DNA from: Rhabditoides inermis
Lineage: Eukaryota; Nematoda; Chromadorea; Rhabditida; Rhabditidae
Length of the DNA: 64,000 bases
Assembly (NCBI GenBank): GCA_963966185.1
Contig: CAWZYM010000226.1
Location: 160,001 to 224,000, forward strand
Direction: 5' to 3'
The translations under genes and the position numbers were made by a program. The notes below the pieces were generated by a model. That model saw only the letters and a program-made list of their open reading frames with translations. It was not told the origin of the DNA and ran no database searches. Positions 33,478 to 47,400 of the stretch are shown piece after piece. Position 1 is the stretch's first letter; every line of letters starts with the position of its first letter.

Positions 33478-36400
33478 CTATCTTGAGAAGCGAGAATATT
33501 CTCGCTTGAGAAGCGAGAATACTCTCGCTTGAGAAGCGAGAACACCTTCTCTTGAGAAGCGAGAATATTCTCGCTTGAGAAGCGAGAATACTCTCCCTTG
33601 AGAATCGAGAACACTCTCGCTTGAGAAGCGAGAATACTCTCGCTTGAGACTTGAGAAGCGAGAACACTCTCGCTTGAGAAGCGAGAACACTCTCACTTGA
33701 GAAGCGAGAACACTATCTCGCTTGAGAAGCGAGAACACTCTCGCTTGAGAAGCGAGAATACTCTCGCTTGAGAAGCGAGAACACTCTCGCTTGGGAAGCG
33801 AGAACACTCTCGCTTGAGAAGCGAGAACATTCTCGCTTGAGAAGCGAGAACACTCTCGCTTGAGAAGCGAGAACACTCTCGCTTGAGAAGCGAGAACACT
33901 CTCTCTTGCGAAGCGAGAATATTCTCGCTTGAGAAGTGAGAACACTCTCGCTTGAGAAGCGAGAATACTCTCGCTTGAGAAGCGAGAATATTCTCGCTTG
34001 AGAAGCGGGAATACTCTCGCTTGAGAAGCGAGAACACTCTCGCTTGAGAAGCGAGAACACTCTCGCTTGAGAAGCGAGAACACTCTCGCTTGAGAAGCGA
34101 GAACACTCTCGCTTGAAAAGCGAGAATACTCTCGCTTGAGACTTGAGAAGCGAGAACACTCTTGCTTGAGAAGTGAGAACACTCTCGCTCAGGAAGAGAG
34201 AACACTCTCGCTTGAGAAGCGAGAACACTCTCGCTTGAGAAGCGAGAATACTCTCGCTTGAGAATCGAGAACACTCTCGCTTGAGAAGCGAGAACACTCT
34301 CGCTTGAGAAGCGAGAATACTCTTGCTTGAGAAGCGAGAAGCGAGAAGACTCTCGCTTGAGAAGTGAGAACACTCTCGCTCAGGAAGAGAGAACACTCTC
34401 GCTTGAGAAGCGAGAACACTCTCGCTTGAGAAGCGAGAATACTCTCGCTTGAGAAGCGAGAACACTCTCGCTTGAGAAGTGAGAACATTCTCGCTTGAGA
34501 AGCGAGAACACTCTCGCTTGAGAAGCGAGAACACTCTCGCTTGAGAAGCGAGAAAACTCTCGCTTGAGACTTGAGAAGCGAGAACACTCTCGCTTGAGAA
34601 GCGAGAACACTCTATCTTGAGAAGCGAGAATATTCTCGCTTGAGAAGCGAGAATACTCTCGCTTGAGAAGCGAGAACACTCTCTCTTGAGAAGCGAGAAT
34701 ATTCTCGCTTGAGAAGCGAGAATATTCTCGCTTGAGAAGCGAGAATACTCTCGCTTGAGAATCGAGAACACTCTCGCTTGAGAAGCGAGAATACTCTCGC
34801 TTGAGACTTGAGAAGCGAGAACATTCTTGCTTGAGAAGCGAGAATACTCTCGCTTGAGAAGCGAGAATACTCTCGCTTGAGAAGCGAGAATACTCTCGCT
34901 TGAGAAGCGAGAATACTCTCGCTTGAGAAGCGAGAACACTCTCGCTTGGGAAGCGAGAACACTCTCGCTTGAGAAGCAAGAACACTCTCGCTTGAGAAGC
35001 AAGAACACTCTCGCTTGAGAAGCAAGAACATTCTCGCTTGAGAAGCGAGAACACTCTCGCTTGAGAAGCGAGAACACTCTCGCTTGAGACTTGAGAAGCG
35101 AGAACACTCTCTCTTGCGAAGCGAGAACACTCTCGCTTGAGAAGCGAGAACACTCTCTCTTGCGAAGCGAGAATATTCTCGCTTGAGAAGTGAGAACACT
35201 CTCGCTTGAGAAGCGAGAATACTCTCGCTTGAGAAGCGAGAATATTCTCGCTTGAGAAGCGGGAATACTCTCGCTTGAGAAGCGAGAACACTCTCGCTTG
35301 AGAAGCGAGAACACTCTCGCTTGAGAAGCGAGAACACTCTCGCTTGAGAAGCGAGAACACTCTCGCTTGAAAAGCGAGAATACTCTCGCTTGAGAAGCGA
35401 GAATACTCTCGCTTGAGAAGCGAGAACACTCTCTCTTGAGAAGCGAGAATATTCTCGCTTGAGAAGCGAGAATATTCTCGCTTGAGAAGCGAGAATACTC
35501 TCGCTTGAGAATCGAGAACACTCTCGCTTGAGAAGCGAGAATACTCTCGCTTGAGACTTGAGAAGCGAGAACATTCTTGCTTGAGAAGCGAGAATACTCT
35601 CGCTTGAGAAGCGAGAATACTCTCGCTTGAGAAGCGAGAATACTCTCGCTTGAGAAGCGAGAATACTCTCGCTTGAGAAGCGAGAACACTCTCGCTTGGG
35701 AAGCGAGAACACTCTCGCTTGAGAAGCAAGAACACTCTCGCTTGAGAAGCAAGAACATTCTCGCTTGAGAAGCGAGAACACTCTCGCTTGAGAAGCGAGA
35801 ACACTCTCGCTTGAGACTTGAGAAGCGAGAACACTCTCTCTTGCGAAGCGAGAACACTCTCGCTTGAGAAGCGAGAACACTCTCTCTTGCGAAGCGAGAA
35901 TATTCTCGCTTGAGAAGTGAGAACACTCTCGCTTGAGAAGCGAGAATACTCTCGCTTGAGAAGCGAGAATATTCTCGCTTGAGAAGCAGGAATACTCTCG
36001 CTTGAGAAGCGAGAACACTCTCGCTTGAGAAGCGAGAACACTCTCGCTTGAGAAGCGAGAACACTCTCGCTTGAGAAGCGAGAACACTCTCGCTTGAAAA
36101 GCGAGAATACTCTCGCTTGAGACTTGAGAAGCGAGAACACTCTTGCTTGAGAAGTGAGAACACTCTCGCTCAGGAAGAGAGAACACTCTCGCTTGAGAAG
36201 CGAGAACACTCTCGCTTGAGAAGCGAGAATACTCTCGCTTGAGAATCGAGAACACTCTCGCTTGAGAAGCGAGAACACTCTCGCTTGAGAAGCGAGAACA
36301 CTCTCGGTTGAGAAGCGAGAAAACTCTCGCTTGAGACTTGAGAAGCGAGAACACTCTCGCTTGAGAAGCGAGAACACTCTATCTTGAGAAGCGAGAATAT

Positions 36401-38461
36401 TCTCGCTTGAGAAGCGAGAATACTCTCGCTTGAGAAGCGAGAACACTCTCTCTTGAGAAGCGAGAATATTCTCGCTTGAGAAGCGAGAATACTCTCGCTT
36501 GAGAATCGAGAACACTCTCGCTTGAGAAGCGAGAATACTCTCGCTTGAGACTTGAGAAGCGAGAACACTCTCGCTTGAGAAGTGAGAACACTCTCGCTCA
36601 GGAAGAGAGAACACTCTCGCTTGAGAAGCGAGAACACTCTCGCTTGAGAAGCGAGAATACTCTTGCTTGACAAGCGAGAACACTCTCGCTTGGGAAGCGA
36701 GAACACTCTCGCTTGAGAAGCGAGAACATTCTCGCTTGAGAAGCGAGAACACTCTCGCTTGAGAAGCGAGAACACTCTCGCTTGATAAGCGAGAATACTC
36801 TCGCTTGAGACTTGAGAAGCGAGAACACTTTCTCTTGAGAAGCGAGAACACTCTATCTTGAGAAGCGAGAATATTCTCGCTTGAGAAGCGAGAATACTCT
36901 CGCTTGAGAAGCGAGAACACTCTCTCTTGAGAAGCGAGAATATTCTCGCTTGAGAAGCGAGAATACTCTCCCTTGAGAATCGAGAACACTCTCGCTTGAG
37001 AAGCGAGAATACTCTCGCTTGAGACTTGAGAAGCGAGAACACTCTCGCTTGAGAAGCGAGAACTTTCTCACTTGAGAAGCGAGAACACTCTCTCGCTTGA
37101 GAAGCGAGAACACTCTCGCTTGAGAAGCGAGAATACTCTCGCTTGAGAAGCGAGAATATTCTCGCTTGAGAAGCGAGAATACTCTCCCTTGAGAATCGAG
37201 AACACTCTCTCTTGAGAAGCGAGAATATTCTCGCTTGAGAAGCGAGAATACTCTCGCTTGAGAATCGAGAACACTGTCGCTTGATAAGCGAGAATACTCT
37301 CGCTTGAGACTTGAGAAGCGAGAACACTTTCTCTTGAGAAGCGAGAACACTCTATCTTGAGAAGCGAGAATATTCTCGCTTGAGAAGCGAGAATACTCTC
37401 GCTTGAGAAGCGAGAACACCTTCTCTTGAGAAGCGAGAATATTCTCGCTTGAGAAGCGAGAATACTCTCCCTTGAGAATCGAGAACACTCTCGCTTGAGA
37501 AGCGAGAATACTCTCGCTTGAGACTTGAGAAGCGAGAACACTCTCGCTTGAGAAGCGAGAACACTCTCACTTGAGAAGCGAGAACACTATCTCGCTTGAG
37601 AAGCGAGAACACTCTCGCTTGAGAAGCGAGAATACTCTCGCTTGAGAAGCGAGAACACTCTCGCTTGGGAAGCGAGAACACTCTCGCTTGAGAAGCGAGA
37701 ACATTCTCGCTTGAGAAGCGAGAACACTCTCGCTTGAGAAGCGAGAACACTCTCGCTTGAGAAGCGAGAACACTCTCTCTTGCGAAGCGAGAATATTCTC
37801 GCTTGAGAAGTGAGAACACTCTCGCTTGAGAAGCGAGAATACTCTCGCTTGAGAAGCGAGAATATTCTCGCTTGAGAAGCGGGAATACTCTCGCTTGAGA
37901 AGCGAGAACACTCTCGCTTGAGAAGCGAGAACACTCTCGCTTGAGAAGCGAGAACACTCTCGCTTGAGAAGCGAGAACACTCTCGCTTGAAAAGCGAGAA
38001 TACTCTCGCTTGAGACTTGAGAAGCGAGAACACTCTTGCTTGAGAAGTGAGAACACTCTCGCTCAGGAAGAGAGAACACTCTCGCTTGAGAAGCGAGAAC
38101 ACTCTCGCTTGAGAAGCGAGAATACTCTCGCTTGAGAATCGAGAACACTCTCGCTTGAGAAGCGAGAACACTCTCGCTTGAGAAGCGAGAATACTCTTGC
38201 TTGAGAAGCGAGAAGCGAGAAGACTCTCGCTTGAGAAGTGAGAACACTCTCGCTCAGGAAGAGAGAACACTCTCGCTTGAGAAGCGAGAACACTCTCGCT
38301 TGAGAAGCGAGAATACTCTCGCTTGAGAAGCGAGAACACTCTCGCTTGAGAAGTGAGAACATTCTCGCTTGAGAAGCGAGAACACTCTCGCTTGAGAAGC
38401 GAGAACACTCTCGCTTGAGAAGCGAGAAAACTCTCGCTTGAGACTTGAGAAGCGAGAACAC
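33478..38461. repeat. Higher-order repeat block, period 3,874 bp
   Basis: 33478-34587 recurs at 37352-38461 with constant offset 3,874, including the GAAGCGAGAAGCGAGAAGAC variant. Confidence 0.75.
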
Positions 38462-41400
38462 TCTCGCTTGAGAAGCGAGAACACTCTATCTTGAGAAGCG
38501 AGAATATTCTCGCTTGAGAAGCGAGAATACTCTCGCTTGAGAAGCGAGAACACTCTCTCTTGAGAAGCGAGAATATTCTCGCTTGAGAAGCGAGAATATT
38601 CTCGCTTGAGAAGCGAGAATACTCTCGCTTGAGAATCGAGAACACTCTCGCTTGAGAAGCGAGAATACTCTCGCTTGAGACTTGAGAAGCGAGAACATTC
38701 TTGCTTGAGAAGCGAGAATACTCTCGCTTGAGAAGCGAGAATACTCTCGCTTGAGAAGCGAGAATACTCTCGCTTGAGAAGCGAGAATACTCTCGCTTGA
38801 GAAGCGAGAACACTCTCGCTTGGGAAGCGAGAACACTCTCGCTTGAGAAGCAAGAACACTCTCGCTTGAGAAGCAAGAACATTCTCGCTTGAGAAGCGAG
38901 AACACTCTCGCTTGAGAAGCGAGAACACTCTCGCTTGAGACTTGAGAAGCGAGAACACTCTCTCTTGCGAAGCGAGAACACTCTCGCTTGAGAAGCGAGA
39001 ACACTCTCTCTTGCGAAGCGAGAATATTCTCGCTTGAGAAGTGAGAACACTCTCGCTTGAGAAGCGAGAATACTCTCGCTTGAGAAGCGAGAATATTCTC
39101 GCTTGAGAAGCGGGAATACTCTCGCTTGAGAAGCGAGAACACTCTCGCTTGAGAAGCGAGAACACTCTCGCTTGAGAAGCGAGAACACTCTCGCTTGAGA
39201 AGCGAGAACACTCTCGCTTGAAAAGCGAGAATACTCTCGCTTGAGACTTGAGAAGCGAGAACACTCTTGCTTGAGAAGTGAGAACACTCTCGCTCAGGAA
39301 GAGAGAACACTCTCGCTTGAGAAGCGAGAACACTCTCGCTTGAGAAGCGAGAATACTCTCGCTTGAGAATCGAGAACACTCTCGCTTGAGAAGCGAGAAC
39401 ACTCTCGCTTGAGAAGCGAGAACACTCTCGGTTGAGAAGCGAGAAAACTCTCGCTTGAGACTTGAGAAGCGAGAACACTCTCGCTTGAGAAGCGAGAACA
39501 CTCTATCTTGAGAAGCGAGAATATTCTCGCTTGAGAAGCGAGAATACTCTCGCTTGAGAAGCGAGAACACTCTCTCTTGAGAAGCGAGAATATTCTCGCT
39601 TGAGAAGCGAGAATACTCTCGCTTGAGAATCGAGAACACTCTCGCTTGAGAAGCGAGAATACTCTCGCTTGAGACTTGAGAAGCGAGAACACTCTCGCTT
39701 GAGAAGTGAGAACACTCTCGCTCAGGAAGAGAGAACACTCTCGCTTGAGAAGCGAGAACACTCTCGCTTGAGAAGCGAGAATACTCTTGCTTGACAAGCG
39801 AGAACACTCTCGCTTGGGAAGCGAGAACACTCTCGCTTGAGAAGCGAGAACATTCTCGCTTGAGAAGCGAGAACACTCTCGCTTGAGAAGCGAGAACACT
39901 CTCGCCTGAGAAGCGAGAACACTCTCGCTTGAGAAGCGAGAATACTCTCGCTTGAGAAGCGAGAATATTCTCGCTTGAGAAGCGAGAATACTCTCGCTTG
40001 AGAAGCGAGAACACTCTCGCTTGGGAAGCGAGAACACTCTCGCTTGAGAAGCGAGAACATTCTCGCTTGAGAAGCGAGAACACTCTCGCTTGAGAAGCGA
40101 GAACACTCTCGCTTGAGAAGCGAGAACACTCTCTCTTGCGAAGCGAGAATATTCTCGCTTGAGAAGTGAGAACACTCTCGCTTGAGAAGCGAGAATACTC
40201 TCGCTTGAGAAGCGAGAATATTCTCGCTTGAGAAGCGGGAATACTCTCGCTTGAGAAGCGAGAACACTCTCGCTTGAGAAGCGAGAACACTCTCGCTTGA
40301 GAAGCGAGAACACTCTCGCTTGAGAAGCGAGAACACTCTCGCTTGAAAGGCGAGAATACTCTCGCTTGAGACTTGAGAAGCGAGAACACTCTCGCTTGAG
40401 AAGTGAGAACACTCTCGCTCAGGAAGAGAGAACACTCTCGCTTGAGAAGCGAGAACACTCTCGCTTGAGAAGCGAGAATACTCTCGCTTGAGAAGTGAGA
40501 ACAATCTCGCTCAGGAAGAGAGAACACTCTCGCTTGAGAAGCGAGAACACTCTCGCTTGAGAAGCGAGAATACTCTCGCTTGAGAAGCGAGAACACTCTC
40601 GCTTGAGAAGTGAGAACAATCTCGCTTGAGAAGCGAGAACACTCTCGCTTGAGAAGCGAGAACACTCTCGCTTGAGAAGCGAGAAAACTCTCGCTTGAGA
40701 TGTGAAGCGAGAACACTCTCGCTTGAGAAGCGAGAACACTCTATCTTGAGAAGCGAGAATATTCTCGCTTGAGAAGCGAGAATACTCTCGCTTGAGAAGC
40801 GAGAACACTCTCTCTTGAGAAGCGAGAATATTCTCGCTTGAGAACCGAGAATACTCTCGCTTGAGAATCGAGAACACTCTCGCTTGAGAAGCGAGAATAC
40901 TCTCGCTTGAGACTTGAGAAGCGAGAATATTCTCGCTTGAGAACCGAGAATACTCTCGCTTGAGAATCGAGAACACTCTCGCTTGAGAAGCGAGAATACT
41001 CTCGCTTGAGAAGCGAGAACACTCTCGCTTGGGAAGCGAGAACACTCTCGCTTGAGAAGCGAGAACACTCTCGCTTGAGAAGCGAGAACACTCTCGCTTG
41101 AGAAGCGAGAACACTCTCGCTTGAGAAGCGAGAACACTCTCGCTTGAGAAGCGAGAACACTCTCGCTTGAGAAGCGAGAATACTCTCGCTTGAGACTTGA
41201 GAAGCGAGAACACTCTCGCTTGAGAAGTGAGAACACTCTCGCTCAGGAAGAGAGAACACTCTCGCTTGAGAAGCGAGAACACTCTCGCTTGAGAAGCGAG
41301 AATACTCTCGCTTGAGAAGCGAGAACACTCTCGCTTGAGAAGCGAGAACACTCTCGCTTGAGAAGCGAGAACACTCTCGCTTGAGAAGCGAGAATACTCT

Positions 41401-44400
41401 CGCTTGAGACTTGAGAAGCGAGAACACTCTCGCTTGAGAAGTGAGAACACTCTCGCTCAGGAAGAGAGAACACTCTCGCTTGAGAAGCGAGAACATTCTC
41501 GCTTGAGAAGCGAGAATGTTATTCTCGCTTGAGAAGCGAGAATACTCTCGCTTGAGAAGCGAGAACACTCTCTCTTGAGAAGCGAGAATATTCTCGCTTG
41601 AGAAGCGAGAATACTCTCGCTTGAGAATCGAGAACACTCTCGCTTGAGAAGCGAGAATACTCTCGCTTGAGACTTGAGAAGCGAGAACACTCTCGCTTGA
41701 GAAGCGAGAACACTCTCGCTTGAGAAGCGAGAACATTCTCGCTTGAGAAGCGAGAACACTCTCGCTTGAGAAGCGAGAACACTCTCGCTTGAGAAGCGAG
41801 AACACTCTCTCTTGCGAAGCGAGAATATTCTCGCTTGAGAAGTGAGAACACTCTCGCTTGAGAAGCGAGAATACTCTCGCTTGAGAAGCGAGAATATTCT
41901 CGCTTGAGAAGCGGGAATACTCTCGCTTGAGAAGCGAGAACACTCTCGCTTGAGAAGCGAGAACACTCTCGCTTGAGAAGCGAGAACACTCTCGCTTGAG
42001 AAGTGAGAACATTCTCGCTTGAGAAGCGAGAACACTCTCGCTTGAGAAGCGAGAACACTCTCGGTTGAGAAGCGAGAAAACTCTCGCTTGAGACTTGAGA
42101 AGCGAGAACACTCTCGCTTGAGAAGCGAGAACACTCTATCTTGAGAAGCGAGAATATTCTCGCTTGAGAAGCGAGAATACTCTCGCTTGAGAAGCGAGAA
42201 CACTCTTTCTTGAGAAGCGAGAATATTCTCGCTTGAGAAGCGAGAATACTCTCGCTTGAGAATCGAGAACACTCTCGCTTGAGAAGCGAGAATACTCTCG
42301 CTTGAGACTTGAGAAGCGAGAACACTCTCGCTTGAGAAGTGAGAACACTCTCGCTCAGGAAGAGAGAACACTCTCGCTTGAGAAGCGAGAACACTCTCGC
42401 TTGAGAAGCGAGAATACTCTTGCTTGACAAGCGAGAACACTCTCGCTTGGGAAGCGAGAACACTCTCGCTTGAGAAGCGAGAACATTCTCGCTTGAGAAG
42501 CGAGAACACTCTCGCTTGAGAAGCGAGAACACTCTCGCTTGATAAGCGAGAATACTCTCGCTTGAGACTTGAGAAGCGAGAACACTTTCTCTTGAGAAGC
42601 GAGAACACTCTATCTTGAGAAGCGAGAATATTCTCGCTTGAGAAGCGAGAATACTCTCGCTTGAGAAGCGAGAACACTCTCTCTTGAGAAGCGAGAATAT
42701 TCTCGCTTGAGAAGCGAGAATACTCTCCCTTGAGAAACGAGAACACTCTCGCTTGAGAAGCGAGAATACTCTCGCTTGAGACTTGAGAAGCGAGAACACT
42801 CTCGCTTGAGAAGCGAGAACACTCTCACTTGAGAAGCGAGAACACTCTCTCGCTTGAGAAGCGAGAACACTCTCGCTTGAGAAGCGAGAATACTCTCGCT
42901 TGAGAAGCGAGAATATTCTCGCTTGAGAAGCGAGAATACTCTCCCTTGAGAATCGAGAACACTCTCGCTTGAGAAGCGAGAATACTCTCGCTTGAGACTT
43001 GAGAAGCGAGAACACTCTCGCTTGAGAAGCGAGAACACTCTCGCCTGAGAAGCGAGAACACTCTCGCTTGAGAAGCGAGAATACTCTCGCTTGAGAAGCG
43101 AGAATATTCTCGCTTGAGAAGCGAGAATACTCTCGCTTGAGAAGCGAGAACACTCTCGCTTGGGAAGCGAGAACACTCTCGCTTGAGAAGCGAGAACATT
43201 CTCGCTTGAGAAGCGAGAACACTCTCGCTTGAGAAGCGAGAACACTCTCGCTTGAGAAGCGAGAACACTCTCTCTTGCGAAGCGAGAATATTCTCGCTTG
43301 AGAAGTGAGAACACTCTCGCTTGAGAAGCGAGAATACTCTCGCTTGAGAAGCGAGAATATTCTCGCTTGAGAAGCGGGAATACTCTCGCTTGAGAAGCGA
43401 GAACACTCTCGCTTGAGAAGCGAGAACACTCTCGCTTGAGAAGCGAGAACACTCTCGCTTGAGAAGCGAGAACACTCTCGCTTGAAAGGCGAGAATACTC
43501 TCGCTTGAGACTTGAGAAGCGAGAACACTCTCGCTTGAGAAGTGAGAACACTCTCGCTCAGGAAGAGAGAACACTCTCGCTTGAGAAGCGAGAACACTCT
43601 CGCTTGAGAAGCGAGAATACTCTCGCTTGAGAAGTGAGAACAATCTCGCTCAGGAAGAGAGAACACTCTCGCTTGAGAAGCGAGAACACTCTCGCTTGAG
43701 AAGCGAGAATACTCTCGCTTGAGAAGCGAGAACACTCTCGCTTGAGAAGTGAGAACAATCTCGCTTGAGAAGCGAGAACACTCTCGCTTGAGAAGCGAGA
43801 ACACTCTCGCTTGAGAAGCGAGAAAACTCTCGCTTGAGATGTGAAGCGAGAACACTCTCGCTTGAGAAGCGAGAACACTCTATCTTGAGAAGCGAGAATA
43901 TTCTCGCTTGAGAAGCGAGAATACTCTCGCTTGAGAAGCGAGAACACTCTCTCTTGAGAAGCGAGAATATTCTCGCTTGAGAACCGAGAATACTCTCGCT
44001 TGAGAATCGAGAACACTCTCGCTTGAGAAGCGAGAATACTCTCGCTTGAGACTTGAGAAGCGAGAATATTCTCGCTTGAGAACCGAGAATACTCTCGCTT
44101 GAGAATCGAGAACACTCTCGCTTGAGAAGCGAGAATACTCTCGCTTGAGAAGCGAGAACACTCTCGCTTGGGAAGCGAGAACACTCTCGCTTGAGAAGCG
44201 AGAACATTCTCGCTTGAGAAGCGAGAACACTCTCGCTTGAGAAGCGAGAACATTCTCGCTTGAGAAGCGAGAACACTCTCGCTTGAGAAGCGAGAACACT
44301 CTCGCTTGAGACTTGAGAAGCGAGAACACTCTCTCTTGCGAAGCGAGAATATTCTCGCTTGAGAAGCGAGAACACTCTCGCTTGAGAAGCGAGAACACTC

Positions 44401-47400
44401 TCGCTTGAGAAGCGAGAACACTCTCTCTTGAGAAGCGAGAATATTCTCGCTTGAAAAGCGGGAATACTCTCGCTTGAGAAGCGAGACAGTCTCGCTTGAG
44501 AAACGAGAACACTCTCGCTTGAGAAGCGAGAACACTCTCGCTTGAGAAACGAGAACACTCTCGCTTGAGAAGCGAGAATACTCTCGCTTGAGACTTGAGA
44601 AGCGAGAACACTCTCGCTTGAGAAGTGAGAACACTCTCGTTCAGGAAGAGAGAACACTCTCGCTTGAGAAGCGAGAACACTCTCGCTTGAGAAGCGAGAA
44701 TACTCTCGCTTGAGAAGCGAGAACACTCTCGCTTGAGAAGCGAGAACACTCTCGCTTGAGAAGCGAGAATACTCTCGCTTGAGACTTGAGAAGCGAGAAC
44801 ACTCTCGCTTGAGAAGTGAGAACACTCTCGGCCAGGAAGAGAGAACACTCTCGCTTGAGAAGCGAGAACACTCTCGCTTGAGAAGCGAGAATACTCTTGC
44901 TTGAGAAGCGAGAACACTCTCGCTTGGGAAGCGAGATCGCTTGAGAAGCGAGAACATTCTCGCTTGAGAAGCGAGAACACTCTCGCTTGAGAAGCGAGAA
45001 CATTCTCGCTTGAGAAGCGAGAACACTCTCGCTTGAGAAGCGAGAACACTGTCGCTTGATAAGCGAGAATACTCTCGCTTGAGACTTGAGAAGCGAGAAC
45101 ACTTTCTCTTGAGAAGCGAGAACACTCTATCTTGAGAAGCGAGAATATTCTCGCTTGAGAAGCGAGAATACTCTCGCTTGAGAAGCGAGAACACCTTCTC
45201 TTGAGAAGCGAGAATATTCTCGCTTGAGAAGCGAGAATACTCTCCCTTGAGAATCGAGAACACTCTCGCTTGAGAAGCGAGAATACTCTCGCTTGAGACT
45301 TGAGAAGCGAGAACACTCTCGCTTGAGAAGCGAGAACACTCTCACTTGAGAAGCGAGAACACTATCTCGCTTGAGAAGCGAGAACACTCTCGCTTGAGAA
45401 GCGAGAATACTCTCGCTTGAGAAGCGAGAACACTCTCGCTTGGGAAGCGAGAACACTCTCGCTTGAGAAGCGAGAACATTCTCGCTTGAGAAGCGAGAAC
45501 ACTCTCGCTTGAGAAGCGAGAACACTCTCGCTTGAGAAGCGAGAACACTCTCTCTTGCGAAGCGAGAATATTCTCGCTTGAGAAGTGAGAACACTCTCGC
45601 TTGAGAAGCGAGAATACTCTCGCTTGAGAAGCGAGAATATTCTCGCTTGAGAAGCGGGAATACTCTCGCTTGAGAAGCGAGAACACTCTCGCTTGAGAAG
45701 CGAGAACACTCTCGCTTGAGAAGCGAGAACATTCTCGCTTGAGAAGCGAGAACACTCTCGCTTGAGAAGCGAGAACACTCTCGCTTGAGAAGCGAGAACA
45801 CTCTCTCTTGCGAAGCGAGAATATTCTCGCTTGAGAAGTGAGAACACTCTCGCTTGAGAAGCGAGAATACTCTCGCTTGAGAAGCGAGAATATTCTCGCT
45901 TGAGAAGCGGGAATACTCTCGCTTGAGAAGCGAGAACACTCTCGCTTGAGAAGCGAGAACACTCTCGCTTGAGAAGCGAGAACACTCTCGCTTGAGAAGC
46001 GAGAACACTCTCGCTTGAAAAGCGAGAATACTCTCGCTTGAGACTTGAGAAGCGAGAACACTCTTGCTTGAGAAGTGAGAACACTCTCGCTCAGGAAGAG
46101 AGAACACTCTCGCTTGAGAAGCGAGAACACTCTCGCTTGAGAAGCGAGAATACTCTCGCTTGAGAATCGAGAACACTCTCGCTTGAGAAGCGAGAACACT
46201 CTCGCTTGAGAAGCGAGAATACTCTTGCTTGAGAAGCGAGAAGCGAGAAGACTCTCGCTTGAGAAGTGAGAACACTCTCGCTCAGGAAGAGAGAACACTC
46301 TCGCTTGAGAAGCGAGAACACTCTCGCTTGAGAAGCGAGAATACTCTCGCTTGAGAAGCGAGAACACTCTCGCTTGAGAAGTGAGAACATTCTCGCTTGA
46401 GAAGCGAGAACACTCTCGCTTGAGAAGCGAGAACACTCTCGCTTGAGAAGCGAGAAAACTCTCGCTTGAGACTTGAGAAGCGAGAACACTCTCGCTTGAG
46501 AAGCGAGAACACTCTATCTTGAGAAGCGAGAATATTCTCGCTTGAGAAGCGAGAATACTCTCGCTTGAGAAGCGAGAACACTCTCTCTTGAGAAGCGAGA
46601 ATATTCTCGCTTGAGAAGCGAGAATATTCTCGCTTGAGAAGCGAGAATACTCTCGCTTGAGAATCGAGAACACTCTCGCTTGAGAAGCGAGAATACTCTC
46701 GCTTGAGACTTGAGAAGCGAGAACATTCTTGCTTGAGAAGCGAGAATACTCTCGCTTGAGAAGCGAGAATACTCTCGCTTGAGAAGCGAGAATACTCTCG
46801 CTTGAGAAGCGAGAATACTCTCGCTTGAGAAGCGAGAACACTCTCGCTTGGGAAGCGAGAACACTCTCGCTTGAGAAGCAAGAACACTCTCGCTTGAGAA
46901 GCAAGAACATTCTCGCTTGAGAAGCGAGAACACTCTCGCTTGAGAAGCGAGAACACTCTCGCTTGAGACTTGAGAAGCGAGAACACTCTCTCTTGCGAAG
47001 CGAGAACACTCTCGCTTGAGAAGCGAGAACACTCTCTCTTGCGAAGCGAGAATATTCTCGCTTGAGAAGTGAGAACACTCTCGCTTGAGAAGCGAGAATA
47101 CTCTCGCTTGAGAAGCGAGAATATTCTCGCTTGAGAAGCGGGAATACTCTCGCTTGAGAAGCGAGAACACTCTCGCTTGAGAAGCGAGAACACTCTCGCT
47201 TGAGAAGCGAGAACACTCTCGCTTGAGAAGCGAGAACACTCTCGCTTGAAAAGCGAGAATACTCTCGCTTGAGACTTGAGAAGCGAGAACACTCTTGCTT
47301 GAGAAGTGAGAACACTCTCGCTCAGGAAGAGAGAACACTCTCGCTTGAGAAGCGAGAACACTCTCGCTTGAGAAGCGAGAATACTCTCGCTTGAGAATCG

